From: Sulfolobus acidocaldarius SUSAZ
Lineage (GTDB): Archaea > Thermoproteota > Thermoprotei_A > Sulfolobales > Sulfolobaceae
Assembly (NCBI GenBank): GCA_000508305.1
Contig: CP006977.1
Span: forward strand, 900,621 to 964,620
DNA length: 64,000 nucleotides
Direction: 5' to 3'
Shown here: piece after piece, positions 1-9,160 of the stretch
Position numbering within the stretch: position 1 is the stretch's first letter
Layout of the letters: every line of letters starts with the position of its first letter
Program-made: the position numbers and the translations under genes
The notes under the pieces: model-generated
The model's input: the letters and a program-made list of their open reading frames with translations, nothing else
What the model was told of the DNA's origin: nothing
The model's database searches: none

Positions 1-254
1 CATTTCCCACTGCTTCTAGGTCAACAGGTTTTGCCATAACTGATGGAATAGGTCATCTAGGTGGTGTGTTCGGACCATTACTTCTATTCCCATTGATCTC
101 AATTGTAGGACCATTGTATGCTTGGGTCATATTGGCATTACCGGTTCCTTTTGCAGCTGCTCTACTATGGTTTACAGTCCCCAAGACAGTAGGAGTAAGA
201 TTAGAGGAAGTTAATGAAGCAATGAGGCAAAGAGGTGCGAAAACCGGTAGTTAA
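1..254 (+). CDS. MFS transporter, C-terminal fragment (gene starts before the window)
   Basis: The reading frame is open from base 3 and ends at TAA 252-254, so only the last ~83 residues of a larger protein are present. The fragment opens with residues FPTASRSTGFA and contains a GxxGHLGG glycine-rich stretch followed by two hydrophobic helices and a short charged tail. This is the usual end of a 12-helix major facilitator: the P-x-x-xR-x-TG motif before helix 11 is typical of MHS or sugar/organic acid porters. Substrate cannot be told. It lies on the same strand as the next enzyme, but about 210 bases and a repeat remnant separate them. Confidence 0.75.
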   Translation, partial: FPTASRSTGFAITDGIGHLGGVFGPLLLFPLISIVGPLYAWVILALPVPFAAALLWFTVPKTVGVRLEEVNEAMRQRGAKTGS

Positions 255-346
255 AACAAATTAGTTGAGTTTTTCAGGAGAAGACATAAAAAATCATTTT
301 ATTTTTTGTTTTAGTCCTCCAATAATTGGAAAAACTATTTTTATAT

Positions 347-389
347 AATGAGGAAAGCCTCGCCCTTTAGGGCGTAGAGGAAGTCAGAC
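347..389 (+). repeat. TnpB-element 3'-end-like repeat, copy 1
   Basis: The sequence carries the motif AAAGCCTCGCCCTTTAGGGC and a perfect palindrome CGCCCTTTAGGGCG at 361-374. Five other degenerate copies lie in this window (2269, 2652, 3301, 23861, 63247). From memory, this sequence type ends IS200/IS605-type orfB (tnpB) elements in Sulfolobales and corresponds to the 3' end of the guide (omega) RNA. No tnpB reading frame is next to it. Confidence 0.6.
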
Positions 390-466
390 TGATACAACGT
401 CATAGAAAAGGAAATTTTTTGTAAAAATTCTTTTTATCCTAAAACCGAATATAGGAAGGGGATTTG

Positions 467-2143
467 ATGAAAGCGTCCAAAGCTTTGCTCGAACTTCTAG
501 ATAAGTATAATGTTAAACACGTATTTGGTCTTGTAGGAGAGACCTCATTCCCTCTTTACGATGCGTTTAGTGATTATCTAAATATCACCCACGTGTTTGC
601 CAGAGATGAAAGAAATGCAGTAATAATGGCTGATGCGTATGCTAGATTCTCCTATAAACCTGGAATTGTCGAGGTTCCAAATGTAGGGGCACCATATACA
701 CTTCCGGGATTGGCTGAGGCTAACATTTCAGGAATCCCAATCATCATGTTTGTTAGTGATATTCCAACTTATGCCGAAAAAAGAAACATGTTAACTGAAC
801 ACGATAATTCTTACCTCAACAAGTTATCAAAGGAATTCATTACTGTAAACGATCCCTCCCAATTACCTAGAGTCATAAGAAGGGCATTTAGAATCGCCAC
901 AACCGGAAGGACAGGACCTGTGGTAGTTAAAATACCTATGAATATATATGATGGGGAAGTGAGTGATGAGGAAGTATATTCCAACCCTGAATTTTCGGTC
1001 TATCCCTCCCTCAGATTCATGCCTGACCCAGAAAGGATCACTGAGGCGTTAAAAATACTCTACTCCTCCAAAAATCCTGTAATAGTATGCGGTCAGGGAG
1101 TCCTATTATCGAATGCAAGTGAAGAAGTAGTCAAATTAGCAGAGGCCTTGTCAATACCAGTAGCGACGACCATAACCGGGAAAGGCTCTTTTCCTGAAAT
1201 ACATCCTCTCTCTATAGGCGTAATAGGAGCCAGAGGAGGTACTAGATTTTCTAATAAAATTCTAGCTGAAGCTGATGTAGTATTCCTGATAGGAACAAAT
1301 ACTGACTCAGCCAACACATGGGACTGGAGGTTACCTAATAGTAAATCAATAATTATACAACTGGATGTTAGTGAGAGAGAACTGGGTAATAATTACAAGG
1401 TTATCCCACTTTTAGGCGATGCGAAACTCACGTTGAAGGAAATGATTAGAATGATAAGGGAAGTTAAGAGAAATCAGTCCAGTAGTGAGATTGAAAAGGA
1501 GAAAAGAGGTTTTGAACAGTTTGTGGAGTCCCTTGCTAATGAAAAAACAGAGCTTACAAACCCTGTAAAATTCATGAAGATACTGTCAGAGTTCGTTGAT
1601 GAAAAAACATTTCTGGTAGTGGATCCAGGGACAGGAGCGATCTTTAGTTCAGCATACCTTAAGTTGAAGATGGCTGGAAGGAGAATAATGTATAATTACT
1701 CCATGGGCGGGTTAGGGTATGCATTGCCTGCTTCAATAGGTGCTTACTTTGCGACGGGTGGTAGGATACTCTCAATTACCACCGATGGAAACCTATTCTT
1801 CAATCTTGGAGAGCTTGAAACTGTTAAAAGGCTTAATGTTAACGTTAAGGTTTTCGTATTCAATAATAAGTCATTTGGATGGATAAGAGCTGCTATGCTA
1901 AGTAAATATGGAAGAGTACTTTCTGGGACTGAAATCAGTGAAATTGACTACTCAAAACTGGCGTCTTCATTTGGAATAGAGTACCTACGTATAGAGAAGA
2001 GTGAAGAAATAGAGAGCGTGACCAAAGAAGCATTAGTTGACGATTCTCCTAAGTTTATCGAGGTACTAGTAAAAAGTGAAGATAAGGTAATTCCTCCAGT
2101 ACCTGATTGGAGGGAAATTAAGGATGGTAAATTTATGGGTTAA
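467..2143 (+). CDS. Thiamine diphosphate-dependent enzyme of the acetolactate synthase/benzoylformate decarboxylase family
   Basis: A 558-residue protein with the three-domain layout of this family. The N-terminal Pyr domain has the activating Glu in DERNA near residue 49. The C-terminal PP domain has the ThDP/Mg motif from DGNLFFN (about 440) to the NN pair (about 466). Family members act on 2-oxo acids (acetolactate synthesis, benzoylformate, oxalyl- or phenylpyruvate decarboxylation). With no small regulatory subunit beside it and a nearby aromatic catabolic island, a catabolic decarboxylase or lyase is as likely as acetolactate synthase. I chose ATG 467 because a GGAAGGGG ribosome-binding site ends six bases before it; a TTG at 464 is in frame directly upstream. 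Confidence 0.85.
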   Translation: MKASKALLELLDKYNVKHVFGLVGETSFPLYDAFSDYLNITHVFARDERNAVIMADAYARFSYKPGIVEVPNVGAPYTLPGLAEANISGIPIIMFVSDIPTYAEKRNMLTEHDNSYLNKLSKEFITVNDPSQLPRVIRRAFRIATTGRTGPVVVKIPMNIYDGEVSDEEVYSNPEFSVYPSLRFMPDPERITEALKILYSSKNPVIVCGQGVLLSNASEEVVKLAEALSIPVATTITGKGSFPEIHPLSIGVIGARGGTRFSNKILAEADVVFLIGTNTDSANTWDWRLPNSKSIIIQLDVSERELGNNYKVIPLLGDAKLTLKEMIRMIREVKRNQSSSEIEKEKRGFEQFVESLANEKTELTNPVKFMKILSEFVDEKTFLVVDPGTGAIFSSAYLKLKMAGRRIMYNYSMGGLGYALPASIGAYFATGGRILSITTDGNLFFNLGELETVKRLNVNVKVFVFNNKSFGWIRAAMLSKYGRVLSGTEISEIDYSKLASSFGIEYLRIEKSEEIESVTKEALVDDSPKFIEVLVKSEDKVIPPVPDWREIKDGKFMG

Positions 2144-2268
2144 AAAGTTTTTAAATCCACACATTAAGTATTTTTATGAATTTACTTTTAGATCCTGAAA
2201 TAATTTTTATGTGGTTTAATATATAGCGTTATAAAACTAAATAGAATTAATGGAGTGCACATAATCAG

Positions 2269-2310
2269 TTACAAAAGAATGAGAGCCTCGCCATTTATGG
2301 CGGGGATATA
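2269..2310 (+). repeat. TnpB-element 3'-end-like repeat, copy 2
   Basis: It has TTACAAAAGAATGAGAGCC, then the palindrome CGCCATTTATGGCG (2289-2302) and a GGGG tail. Compared with copy 1, the inner stem pair C-G has become A-T on both sides. This compensatory change points to a conserved RNA or DNA hairpin. Confidence 0.6.
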
Positions 2311-2651
2311 TATTTAGAAGAACGAAAAACTAGTCATTTATGGTGTAGTAAAAGTTTTTAAAACTACTTAGGTATATCAAATTTAGTATGGATGCGGGTT
2401 TTGAGTCAACAGAAATAATTGATTGAGTTTTGTATATCTTAAATCAGTATAACCTATTTATTCAACATCTTTGTTAGCAATTAAGAGAATAACAGCTACA
2501 ACACACTCTGACTCCATTTAGCTTTATAAATTAACGTATAACCTCATTACCTATTGTGGTAATTTTATTCAAAAAAAGAAATTAAGAACATTTAACAGCA
2601 TAGTTTTTAGTTAAATATGATAAATAATTGTTTCTGAACATGCATTAAGCC

Positions 2652-2700
2652 ACTGACCTCCTCCCCGCCCTAAAGGTCGAGGCTTTCATCATTTTGTAAT
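2652..2700 (-). repeat. TnpB-element 3'-end-like repeat, copy 3
   Basis: Read on the minus strand it begins ATTACAAAATGATGAAAGCC, continues with a stem-loop (one mismatch) and ends GGGGAGGAGGTCAGT. It is the fullest copy here. It lies about 195 bases upstream of the VKOR gene and in the same orientation as copy 4 on the other side of that gene. Confidence 0.65.
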
Positions 2701-2863
2701 ACCAGTGTGCAATAAATAATCCTGAAGATAGTCCAACATCAGAAAGCCGTATATATTCTCATGATATGCAATATATAGAGTTAATTTGACTTATTACTGT
2801 AACTATTTGAAGATTTTTCAATGTAATTCTGCTACAACCAGTATTAATTTCATTTAACACATT

Positions 2864-2872
2864 CTTATATAA
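2864..2872 (+). promoter_or_regulatory. TATA box of the VKOR gene
   Basis: CTTATATAA is centred about 26 bases before ATG 2895, so transcription should begin at or next to the start codon (leaderless mRNA). Confidence 0.55.
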
Positions 2873-2894
2873 TTCCTTTTCCTAAGAATAATCT

Positions 2895-3296
2895 ATGTTA
2901 TCAAGGTCAATTAACATAGCTTTCGTCCTGTTATCCATAATAGGCATAATTTTATCCTCTTATTTGACTTATGAGACCTTGACTGCAACTTTCAATACAG
3001 GCTATTGCAATATAAATAGCTATGTAAACTGCGGAACTGTAGCCTCAAGTCCTTATTCTAGGTTCTTTGGAATTCCCGTGGCAATACTAGGACTAACCTG
3101 GTTCGCATTAATGCTAGGATTGTGGATGATAAAGAAAGAAGTTACCATTTACCCTTGGATAATAGGAGTTATGTTTGTGGGATATCTAGTTTACTCTGAA
3201 GTGGAATTAATTCATGCGATTTGCATATACTGTACTACCGCACATATAATAGCCTTAGTCATGGGATATTTTGTATTAAAAGTATCTAGACTTTAG
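2895..3296 (+). CDS. VKOR-family membrane thiol oxidoreductase
   Basis: A 133-residue protein with four membrane helices (about 8-24, 60-78, 86-101, 112-129). It has the full cysteine set of the vitamin K epoxide reductase family: a loop pair C38 and C46, the Ser-rich stretch after C46, and the redox pair C110-I-Y-C113. Family members pass electrons from a DsbA/thioredoxin-like partner to quinone and so drive disulfide formation outside the membrane; disulfides are common in Sulfolobales proteins. No thioredoxin-fold partner is adjacent. The gene stands alone between two same-orientation copies of the TnpB-end-like repeat. Confidence 0.88.
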   Translation: MLSRSINIAFVLLSIIGIILSSYLTYETLTATFNTGYCNINSYVNCGTVASSPYSRFFGIPVAILGLTWFALMLGLWMIKKEVTIYPWIIGVMFVGYLVYSEVELIHAICIYCTTAHIIALVMGYFVLKVSRL

Positions 3297-3300
3297 AAGA

Positions 3301-3348
3301 CTAACTCCCTCCCCACCATAAATGGCAAGGCTTTCATCATTTTGTAAA
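3301..3348 (-). repeat. TnpB-element 3'-end-like repeat, copy 4
   Basis: On the minus strand it reads ACAAAATGATGAAAGCC, then a stem CCATTTATGG and GGGGAGGGAG. It shares the A-T inner stem variant with copy 2, and the stretch GGCTTTCATCATTTTGTAA (plus strand) is identical to copy 3. Copies 3 and 4 are thus direct repeats bracketing the VKOR gene. Confidence 0.65.
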
Positions 3349-3475
3349 TCTCTCTCGTCTAAAGATACAAACTAACTCACACTTGTTAAAATGACGTAGA
3401 TACAAATAGAGTTAATATTATATGGCTCAAGTTTTAAGCTAAGAGGTTTTTCCTCTATTCCTCTACTAACCTACC

Positions 3476-4873
3476 TCATACGTATCCATTTACAGTTAAC
3501 TTTTCCACTACCTTGCTCCACACACCAGTTTTTACGTAAACCAGAATCACATATGTAATAACATTTACCAAGAAGAGCACTTCACTCCCTAGATAGAGAT
3601 TTAAAGAGCCTATTACAGCCTCCGTTGTACCTAAAACCGGTAGTATTAACATTATCAACATCCTAGAGACAGTGAGGAAGGCTTCCTGGTTCGCATAGTC
3701 TACACCAATATCCTTAGTTTGAGGAACACCTGAATAGGTAAATAAAAGCCAGGATAACGGGCATATTAGGAACGGATAGGAGACAGTTATAAAAAACAAT
3801 GATATATCGCGTAATAAGACTAAAGAGACTATAAAGGGTGATAGGGCTATAAATGACATAATTACTCTACTCAGCATTCTGTACCTTATGTAGCTCACGA
3901 AATCCAAATTAATGAAGTTTATCCAGAGCCTCTCAGATTCAATCGAAAACCCCACATATACAGAGTAATTTATGTATCCCATGATAGCCAATATTAGCAA
4001 CCATATAAAGTTATGACCAAAAAACCACGTCAACAAACCTAAAATGACAGATGGAGGTATAATTACATAGAGTATGTTCCTAAATCCTGCCCTTGCACCA
4101 ATAATTGAGTGAACGGAAGTATAAAACATAAGTTTTACTATATTTTTCGGTAATTCCTTATTCGACTTCACCTCTTCTTTTGACAACTCATACCTATCAC
4201 TTCCATACGCATTTTGATAAATTTCATTTGATGCATAGATAGAGAATATAATGCTAGTCAAAGACAGGAAAACTAAAACTATTGAACCCAACCCATTTCC
4301 TTGAATAACCCAAATGATCGGGTTAAAAGTAGGAAATAATAATGCAGTAATAATGATATACGCTGATATTGCTAAAACTATTACCAGTCTTCTAAGAGTT
4401 GTAAGGGACTTTAGAGATACAATAAGAATTGATAGTGAAGTGGTAAACATTACAAGGTTTATGATATTAATAACGTTAAGAGACGTGGAGTATGTAACAA
4501 CGAATGAGATTAGAAGAATTATCATGTATATTGAGTCTGCAATTCCAGCTAGAAGTAGAAGATATTGAGGTCTCTCCTGAGTAGTTAAAAGAAAATCTAT
4601 ATTACTTTTAATCTCCATTTGAAATAAACCTCTGATAATAGAGAATGTTAACACTAAAAAAGACGTTATGAGGAGAGTTATTTGCCCATAATCAATAGGA
4701 AACACCTGAAAAGAGTAGGGGTTGTCAATAATTACTCGAGATATTAAGGCTATCACGTTAACAAGAATCAGAAATATGAAAACACTTACATTATACCTCT
4801 CCTTGAGACTGTAGTAAAACATCTTCAAAAATCTGGCTCTCATTAACTTCCTCATTTTATAATAAGGAGTCAT
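3476..4873 (-). CDS. Polytopic membrane protein of unknown function
   Basis: A 465-residue, very hydrophobic protein with about 11-12 predicted membrane helices and a basic N-terminus (about 25 residues) before the first helix. A hydrophilic loop rich in Lys and Glu lies near residues 225-245. The overall look (long N-terminal cytosolic segment, paired helices) resembles ABC-2-type permeases, but I see no family motif and no ATPase gene beside it, so I do not assign one. Its 3' neighbour on the left is the VKOR gene (convergent); upstream on the same strand is the surface protein at 5010-6575, about 135 bases away. Confidence 0.7.
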   Translation of the reverse strand: MTPYYKMRKLMRARFLKMFYYSLKERYNVSVFIFLILVNVIALISRVIIDNPYSFQVFPIDYGQITLLITSFLVLTFSIIRGLFQMEIKSNIDFLLTTQERPQYLLLLAGIADSIYMIILLISFVVTYSTSLNVINIINLVMFTTSLSILIVSLKSLTTLRRLVIVLAISAYIIITALLFPTFNPIIWVIQGNGLGSIVLVFLSLTSIIFSIYASNEIYQNAYGSDRYELSKEEVKSNKELPKNIVKLMFYTSVHSIIGARAGFRNILYVIIPPSVILGLLTWFFGHNFIWLLILAIMGYINYSVYVGFSIESERLWINFINLDFVSYIRYRMLSRVIMSFIALSPFIVSLVLLRDISLFFITVSYPFLICPLSWLLFTYSGVPQTKDIGVDYANQEAFLTVSRMLIMLILPVLGTTEAVIGSLNLYLGSEVLFLVNVITYVILVYVKTGVWSKVVEKLTVNGYV

Positions 4874-5009
4874 AACCTATTAGTTTTTTATTCTTATCCT
4901 GACTGATGTTAGTGAAATTCTCCAGGAAGTAAAAAATAACATATGCGAAAATAAACATGTATAAAAAGCTTCAACATAACTTAATACAAAATTTTAGAAT
5001 TTGTTTATA

Positions 5010-6575
5010 TCATCTTCTCCTTATTAGTAGTACTACAACAACCACGATAATGATCACCACTACGACCACAGTAGATATGATTCCTAAAGGTAATCCTGAA
5101 CTGGAGGAAGCAGGGATTGATGGAGATGTGGTGGATGATAGTGATTGTGTGGTCGTTGTAGAACTTTGTGAACTCGTTAAGGTAGAGGGTGGAACACTTG
5201 ATGAAGAAGTGGTGGACGTCGAAGTTGTGGTTGTTGATGACGTGGATGTAGTCTGGCTAGTGGTCTGAGTAGTAGTTGAACTTGTGGTTGACGTGGTGGT
5301 GGAAGACGTAGTGGAAGTAGTAGTTGATGTAGATGATGTAGAGGTTGTGGTAGATGATGTGCTTGTTGTCGTAGTACTTGAAGAATATGAAAACGTTGGC
5401 GTAGACACATTAATAAGCGAGATATATACATTATTAGTTTTAGTCAGCTGAATCTGATATAGATACCCATTAGAGTAAAAAGCCTGTAGTGGGTATAGAT
5501 ATGAAGAGGTTGAATTATATATAATATTCCCGTTAGTGTAGTTCACTAATAGGTAATTGTAACTATCCCTATTCTCTATTACATTATTAATTACCATATA
5601 ACCGGGTGCAAACGTAACTTGAGTCGGTAAATTCACACCGGGAATGGGGGTGACATTATAATTGAGGTTTTCTAAATTTAATTTAATCAAATTAGTCCCT
5701 ACTACAAAGAATGCTGTATTATTTTCAACTAAGCTTCCTGATGGGATTGTCCCACTGCTGGGAATTTCTTCTAATATTTTACCATTGCTAGTATTAATTA
5801 TCATTGTTGTTGTTGAATTCGAGACTATTAAGTAATCCTTTATCAATTCAGCCCCAGATAAACCGCTTAAGCTTATATTCCATTTACCCAACAGAGTTAT
5901 CTCTGATTTGAAATGTAAAGCTGAAGGGGTTACAGGACCTAGAAACGAAGAAATTAGTTGGGATGGTGGCGCTAAATAAATTATTAGCATATTGCCATAA
6001 CTAGAATTAATGAAACTATATACGGTCTGATTATAAAATCTATATATTACTTGGTTCGGAATATATAATACACTTTGATTACCAAGTAAGGTTATGTAAA
6101 TTAAACCGTGTTGGGTAGGATAAGCCACGGTATAGTTCCTGAATAACTGGGAGCCCACCACTTTAAGCTTCGATATTGTAGAGACATTACTATAGAATAG
6201 GTTCTTAAAAGTGCCCGAGAATAAGCTACTTAAGGCTGACCCATTTACATATATTGAGTTAACGACTGAGTATGAACTATTGAGAGGTATGACGGTTGAC
6301 TCTACACTGAAATTTATTGGAGGACTCACTGTTAGTATCTTAACTAAATTAGATGAGTTAACATAATACACACTAGAGGTATACGATATTCCTTGAAATA
6401 CATTAGAATACTGGTTAACTGCTAAGAGTATCCCGCTATTATAACCTTGGACATTAGTTACAATACCTGTAACTGAATATGTAGCCTGTGTCTGTAGCTC
6501 AACTGAAGATATAGTTATTACCGATAGTAATGTTGCCACAATAATTATAGAGATTATATTAACGATTCTCCTCAT
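5010..6575 (-). CDS. Membrane-anchored surface protein with Ser/Thr-rich stalk
   Basis: A 521-residue protein with an N-terminal signal peptide (about residues 1-28), a beta-rich ectodomain with many NxS/T glycosylation sequons, a Ser/Thr linker of about 100 residues (roughly 395-490) and a C-terminal membrane helix ending in RRR. This signal/ectodomain/glycosylated stalk/anchor arrangement is common among Sulfolobus exoproteins. The ectodomain has no enzyme motif that I recognise; short repeated strands suggest a propeller-like fold. It lies upstream of the polytopic protein 3476-4873 on the same strand, and the two may work together at the surface. Confidence 0.7.
   Translation of the reverse strand: MRRIVNIISIIIVATLLSVITISSVELQTQATYSVTGIVTNVQGYNSGILLAVNQYSNVFQGISYTSSVYYVNSSNLVKILTVSPPINFSVESTVIPLNSSYSVVNSIYVNGSALSSLFSGTFKNLFYSNVSTISKLKVVGSQLFRNYTVAYPTQHGLIYITLLGNQSVLYIPNQVIYRFYNQTVYSFINSSYGNMLIIYLAPPSQLISSFLGPVTPSALHFKSEITLLGKWNISLSGLSGAELIKDYLIVSNSTTTMIINTSNGKILEEIPSSGTIPSGSLVENNTAFFVVGTNLIKLNLENLNYNVTPIPGVNLPTQVTFAPGYMVINNVIENRDSYNYLLVNYTNGNIIYNSTSSYLYPLQAFYSNGYLYQIQLTKTNNVYISLINVSTPTFSYSSSTTTTSTSSTTTSTSSTSTTTSTTSSTTTSTTSSTTTQTTSQTTSTSSTTTTSTSTTSSSSVPPSTLTSSQSSTTTTQSLSSTTSPSIPASSSSGLPLGIISTVVVVVIIIVVVVVLLIRRR
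5110..5400 (-). repeat. Low-complexity Thr/Ser codon tract
   Basis: Imperfect repeats of Thr and Ser codons encode the stalk of the surface protein. The tract gives long spurious open frames on the plus strand (4957-5268) and in another minus frame (5177-5431). Length variation between strains would be expected. Confidence 0.7.
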
Positions 6576-6707
6576 GATTGAACATAATTGAAACTAAATA
6601 TAAAAATTCAACATAAACTAAAGGATAAGTTCTAAGACGATATCATGTTAACTTGTTAAGTATCTTATTTACTCTATTAAAGCTTGTGATTTCTAAAAAT
6701 TTAATTA

Positions 6708-7481
6708 CTAAAATAGTGTCCTATATTTACGCTGACGCTCATAAATCCAGTCCTCTCTCTCAGAATGGCAATGAACTCCGTATTTTTTACATAAATCCTT
6801 TATTTCATTCTCCTTTTCTTCCCACCACGACTGAGTGTAATCGAAGTTAGGCAAACCCCTATAACTATTGTATCTATCATATACTATGAATGATGAAGTT
6901 TCGCTGGCTAACTTTATTATTTCCTCAAAACCGCTGTCATTAACCCCTTTTATAATAGGTCCTAGGAAAATCCAAGTTCTAACACTTCTAGACAACTTCT
7001 TAAGGGATTCTGCTCTGGCCCTAGGGGGAGGAGCTAGAGGCTCAATATATCTACTCACAACCTCATTAAACGTAGTAATAGTAAAACCTACATCCACCTT
7101 ATCACCATACCTTGACAACAAGTCCAGATCCCTGACAACCATAGGTGACTTAGTTTGGATAGAGACTCTAAAGCCATGGGATAGGAGAACCTCTAAGCTT
7201 TTCCTAGTCAGTCTATATAATCCCTCCACCGGTTGATAAGGGTCTACTATTGTTGATATCCCCACTACTCCTTTCCTATACTTGTAGACCTCCCTCCTCA
7301 GAACATCAACAATATTTCTCTTAACCGTTATAACTTCTCCCCATTCATCACTAACATACCTTTGGGCATAACAATAGATACAGGAAAATCTGCAGTTACT
7401 ATATGGGTTTAAGGAATAGTCAATTTCTTTCAGACCAGACTTACTAAGTGCACTTTTAACCTCAACTTCTCTAATTATCAT
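6708..7481 (-). CDS. Radical SAM protein, SplB/Rv2578c-like
   Basis: A 257-residue protein with the radical SAM cluster motif CRFSCIYC (CxxxCxxC, residues about 30-37) preceded by SLNPYSN, as in the Rv2578c/spore photoproduct lyase-like group. A conserved GTIVDPYQP-like segment (here STIVDPYQPVE) follows at about 80. Such proteins cleave S-adenosylmethionine to make a radical; the substrate of this group is not established. It is translationally coupled to the Nre gene upstream: the Nre stop and this start share a base (TAATG). The coupling suggests a role in DNA repair or its control. Confidence 0.85.
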   Translation of the reverse strand: MIIREVEVKSALSKSGLKEIDYSLNPYSNCRFSCIYCYAQRYVSDEWGEVITVKRNIVDVLRREVYKYRKGVVGISTIVDPYQPVEGLYRLTRKSLEVLLSHGFRVSIQTKSPMVVRDLDLLSRYGDKVDVGFTITTFNEVVSRYIEPLAPPPRARAESLKKLSRSVRTWIFLGPIIKGVNDSGFEEIIKLASETSSFIVYDRYNSYRGLPNFDYTQSWWEEKENEIKDLCKKYGVHCHSEREDWIYERQRKYRTLF

Positions 7482-8674
7482 TAAAATAACCTCGACCTAA
7501 AGAGCTTTACTACATATGATATATTTAACCACTCTTGAAGATCCACTTTCAACTCTCCTTTAACTCTTCTTAATGCTTGGTCAAGTGTATCGAACACTTC
7601 TGGTCTCTGCTTAAACATTTCCCTAATATTTTCCCTCACAAACCACACTCCTACAGGTAAATTAAATCCAGGATAAATCTCTCTCCATAATATCACCATA
7701 GCTTGCCTTTTCCTTAAGCGAAGACTTTCGGCTATCCCCAACCTCGAAGCATAATAACAGCCACCGATTTTAGGATATGTTCTCCTTCCCCTATACCCCT
7801 CATAATCTAACTCCAGTGCTACTTCCCCATGACCAAATTGGTTCCATGTGCTTCCAGGAAACCATGCTTCACCCCACTCAAAAGCCCAATTTCCCGGTAT
7901 CAGGATTCCTGCAAAGAGATTCTTCATATGCCTCCTTACGTAAACTTCGATCTTGTCAACAGTCTCAAAATGTTTTATTTCCTCTATTAAACTGTCTGAG
8001 ACCACTTTATCAACAGCTGTTATACTCCACCTTGTCGGAACCAATTTCCTCTTTACCCCTAGCACTCCCACACTTAAAAGACGCGATATTATGTTAACCT
8101 CGACCTTATTGTTGTAGAGAGTCATTACGGCGTCTCTAGACTTAAGGTCCTTGTCTTCATAAACCCTTTCCACTATCTTCTGAGGTGTTGATAATCTGCC
8201 CAATTTAAACCCCCTTATTGGTGCGGAAGGACCTATAGGTGGTAATGTTTCGTCTAAGACAATCTTTCTAGGTTCCTTGGTAAATTCCATTTCTATCTCA
8301 GATGGTCCTGACGAAATTGAGAGGGTTTGAACATCATGTAAAAACCTTGGGGGATTATTAGCATCGGTAACTTTGAAGGACTCCCCTCCCCTCACTAGAC
8401 TTAGCCTTAAAGATAAAAAGGTGTTAAGATCCATGTTAAGCCAAGTTTTAGGGTCCTCGTATACTGATGTATCATCTACCACTGGAGGAGCTGATGGATA
8501 AACACTCACTTTTGGGTATCCATATCTTCCCACAAAGATTGAGGGGGGAGATGAACCAATCATCTCTTTAGGTACCACTATCTTCTTAGTTATACTTTTA
8601 ACTACGATGGGGCAATAAGCCAGTCCGCATAAGTACTTTGAACTTCTGCATACTACACAGAGTCTAGGATCCAT
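7481..8674 (-). CDS. nre: Archaeal Nre DNA repair protein
   Basis: A 397-residue member of the archaeal Nre family (COG1602). It starts with a cysteine-rich segment (MDPRLCVVCRSSKYLCGLAYC, read with gaps as C-x2-C-x6-C-x4-C) that probably binds zinc. The conserved N-domain follows: SSPPSIFVGRYGYPKV and YPSAPPVVDD near residues 40-70. In Haloferax, NreA acts in repair of alkylation damage and binds PCNA through a C-terminal PIP box. Here the C-terminus ends RSRLF and has no clear PIP box, so a PCNA link is uncertain. It is the first gene of a two-gene unit with the radical SAM gene. Confidence 0.88.
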   Translation of the reverse strand: MDPRLCVVCRSSKYLCGLAYCPIVVKSITKKIVVPKEMIGSSPPSIFVGRYGYPKVSVYPSAPPVVDDTSVYEDPKTWLNMDLNTFLSLRLSLVRGGESFKVTDANNPPRFLHDVQTLSISSGPSEIEMEFTKEPRKIVLDETLPPIGPSAPIRGFKLGRLSTPQKIVERVYEDKDLKSRDAVMTLYNNKVEVNIISRLLSVGVLGVKRKLVPTRWSITAVDKVVSDSLIEEIKHFETVDKIEVYVRRHMKNLFAGILIPGNWAFEWGEAWFPGSTWNQFGHGEVALELDYEGYRGRRTYPKIGGCYYASRLGIAESLRLRKRQAMVILWREIYPGFNLPVGVWFVRENIREMFKQRPEVFDTLDQALRRVKGELKVDLQEWLNISYVVKLFRSRLF

Positions 8675-9160
8675 TAAAGATAAAATTCTCGGAATACCTT
8701 TTACATGTTATCTAATAAAAAGCGGTATTACAGTATTATACACGTAAATCGCGCTATGAGAGATACTGTAGTATTTGGAGAGAGGTTTTGATAATACATA
8801 CATAGTTTAGGGTTGAAACAATACATTTAGTCTCATTAGATTTGATTTAGGTTTAAAAACCTTTGACACTTTTTGGGTCATTTTACTTTTTATTACCGCT
8901 GTTCAAATAACCATTATATAAAACTCTTCATTTTAACGAAACAGTTCTATCTGAAAAGAAGTTTTATCTAAAATTATTAGAATTTTAAGTACCATTTTTA
9001 TGTTTCACTTGAGATTCACCGCCCGTAGTAAACTCGATAAAAAATGAAAATCGGAGCATTTATCAAATAAAAAAAGTATCTAAAATACGAATAAAAAGGT
9101 TTTAATTTAAGTATTTATCCCTTCTAATATCCGTAATTTTTACTCCTAATTTCAACTTTT
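8675..9160. other. Intergenic region, no gene seen
   Basis: These 485 AT-rich bases hold the promoter of the nre gene at the left and the 3' flank of the LigB-like gene at the right. Stops are frequent in all six frames. I see no repeat, RNA gene or protein remnant. Confidence 0.5.

Larger units (their letters stand above)
2144..2894. other. Intergenic region with two repeat remnants
   Basis: I see no gene in these 750 bases. They hold two copies of the TnpB-end-like repeat in opposite orientation (2269-2310 plus, 2652-2700 minus) and the TATA box of the next gene. The DNA between the repeats is AT-rich, broken by stops in all frames, and shows no recognisable protein remnant. Confidence 0.6.

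Noticed and set aside
347-3348. CRISPR array from the repeated AAAGCC...GGGC sequences
   Set aside because: Spacing is irregular (hundreds of bases to tens of kb), orientation varies and copies are degenerate, unlike a CRISPR array.
4957-5268. Open frame on the plus strand rich in Thr, Val, Asp and Glu
   Set aside because: It is the antisense of the Ser/Thr codon tract of the surface protein at 5010-6575; no promoter or protein feature supports it.
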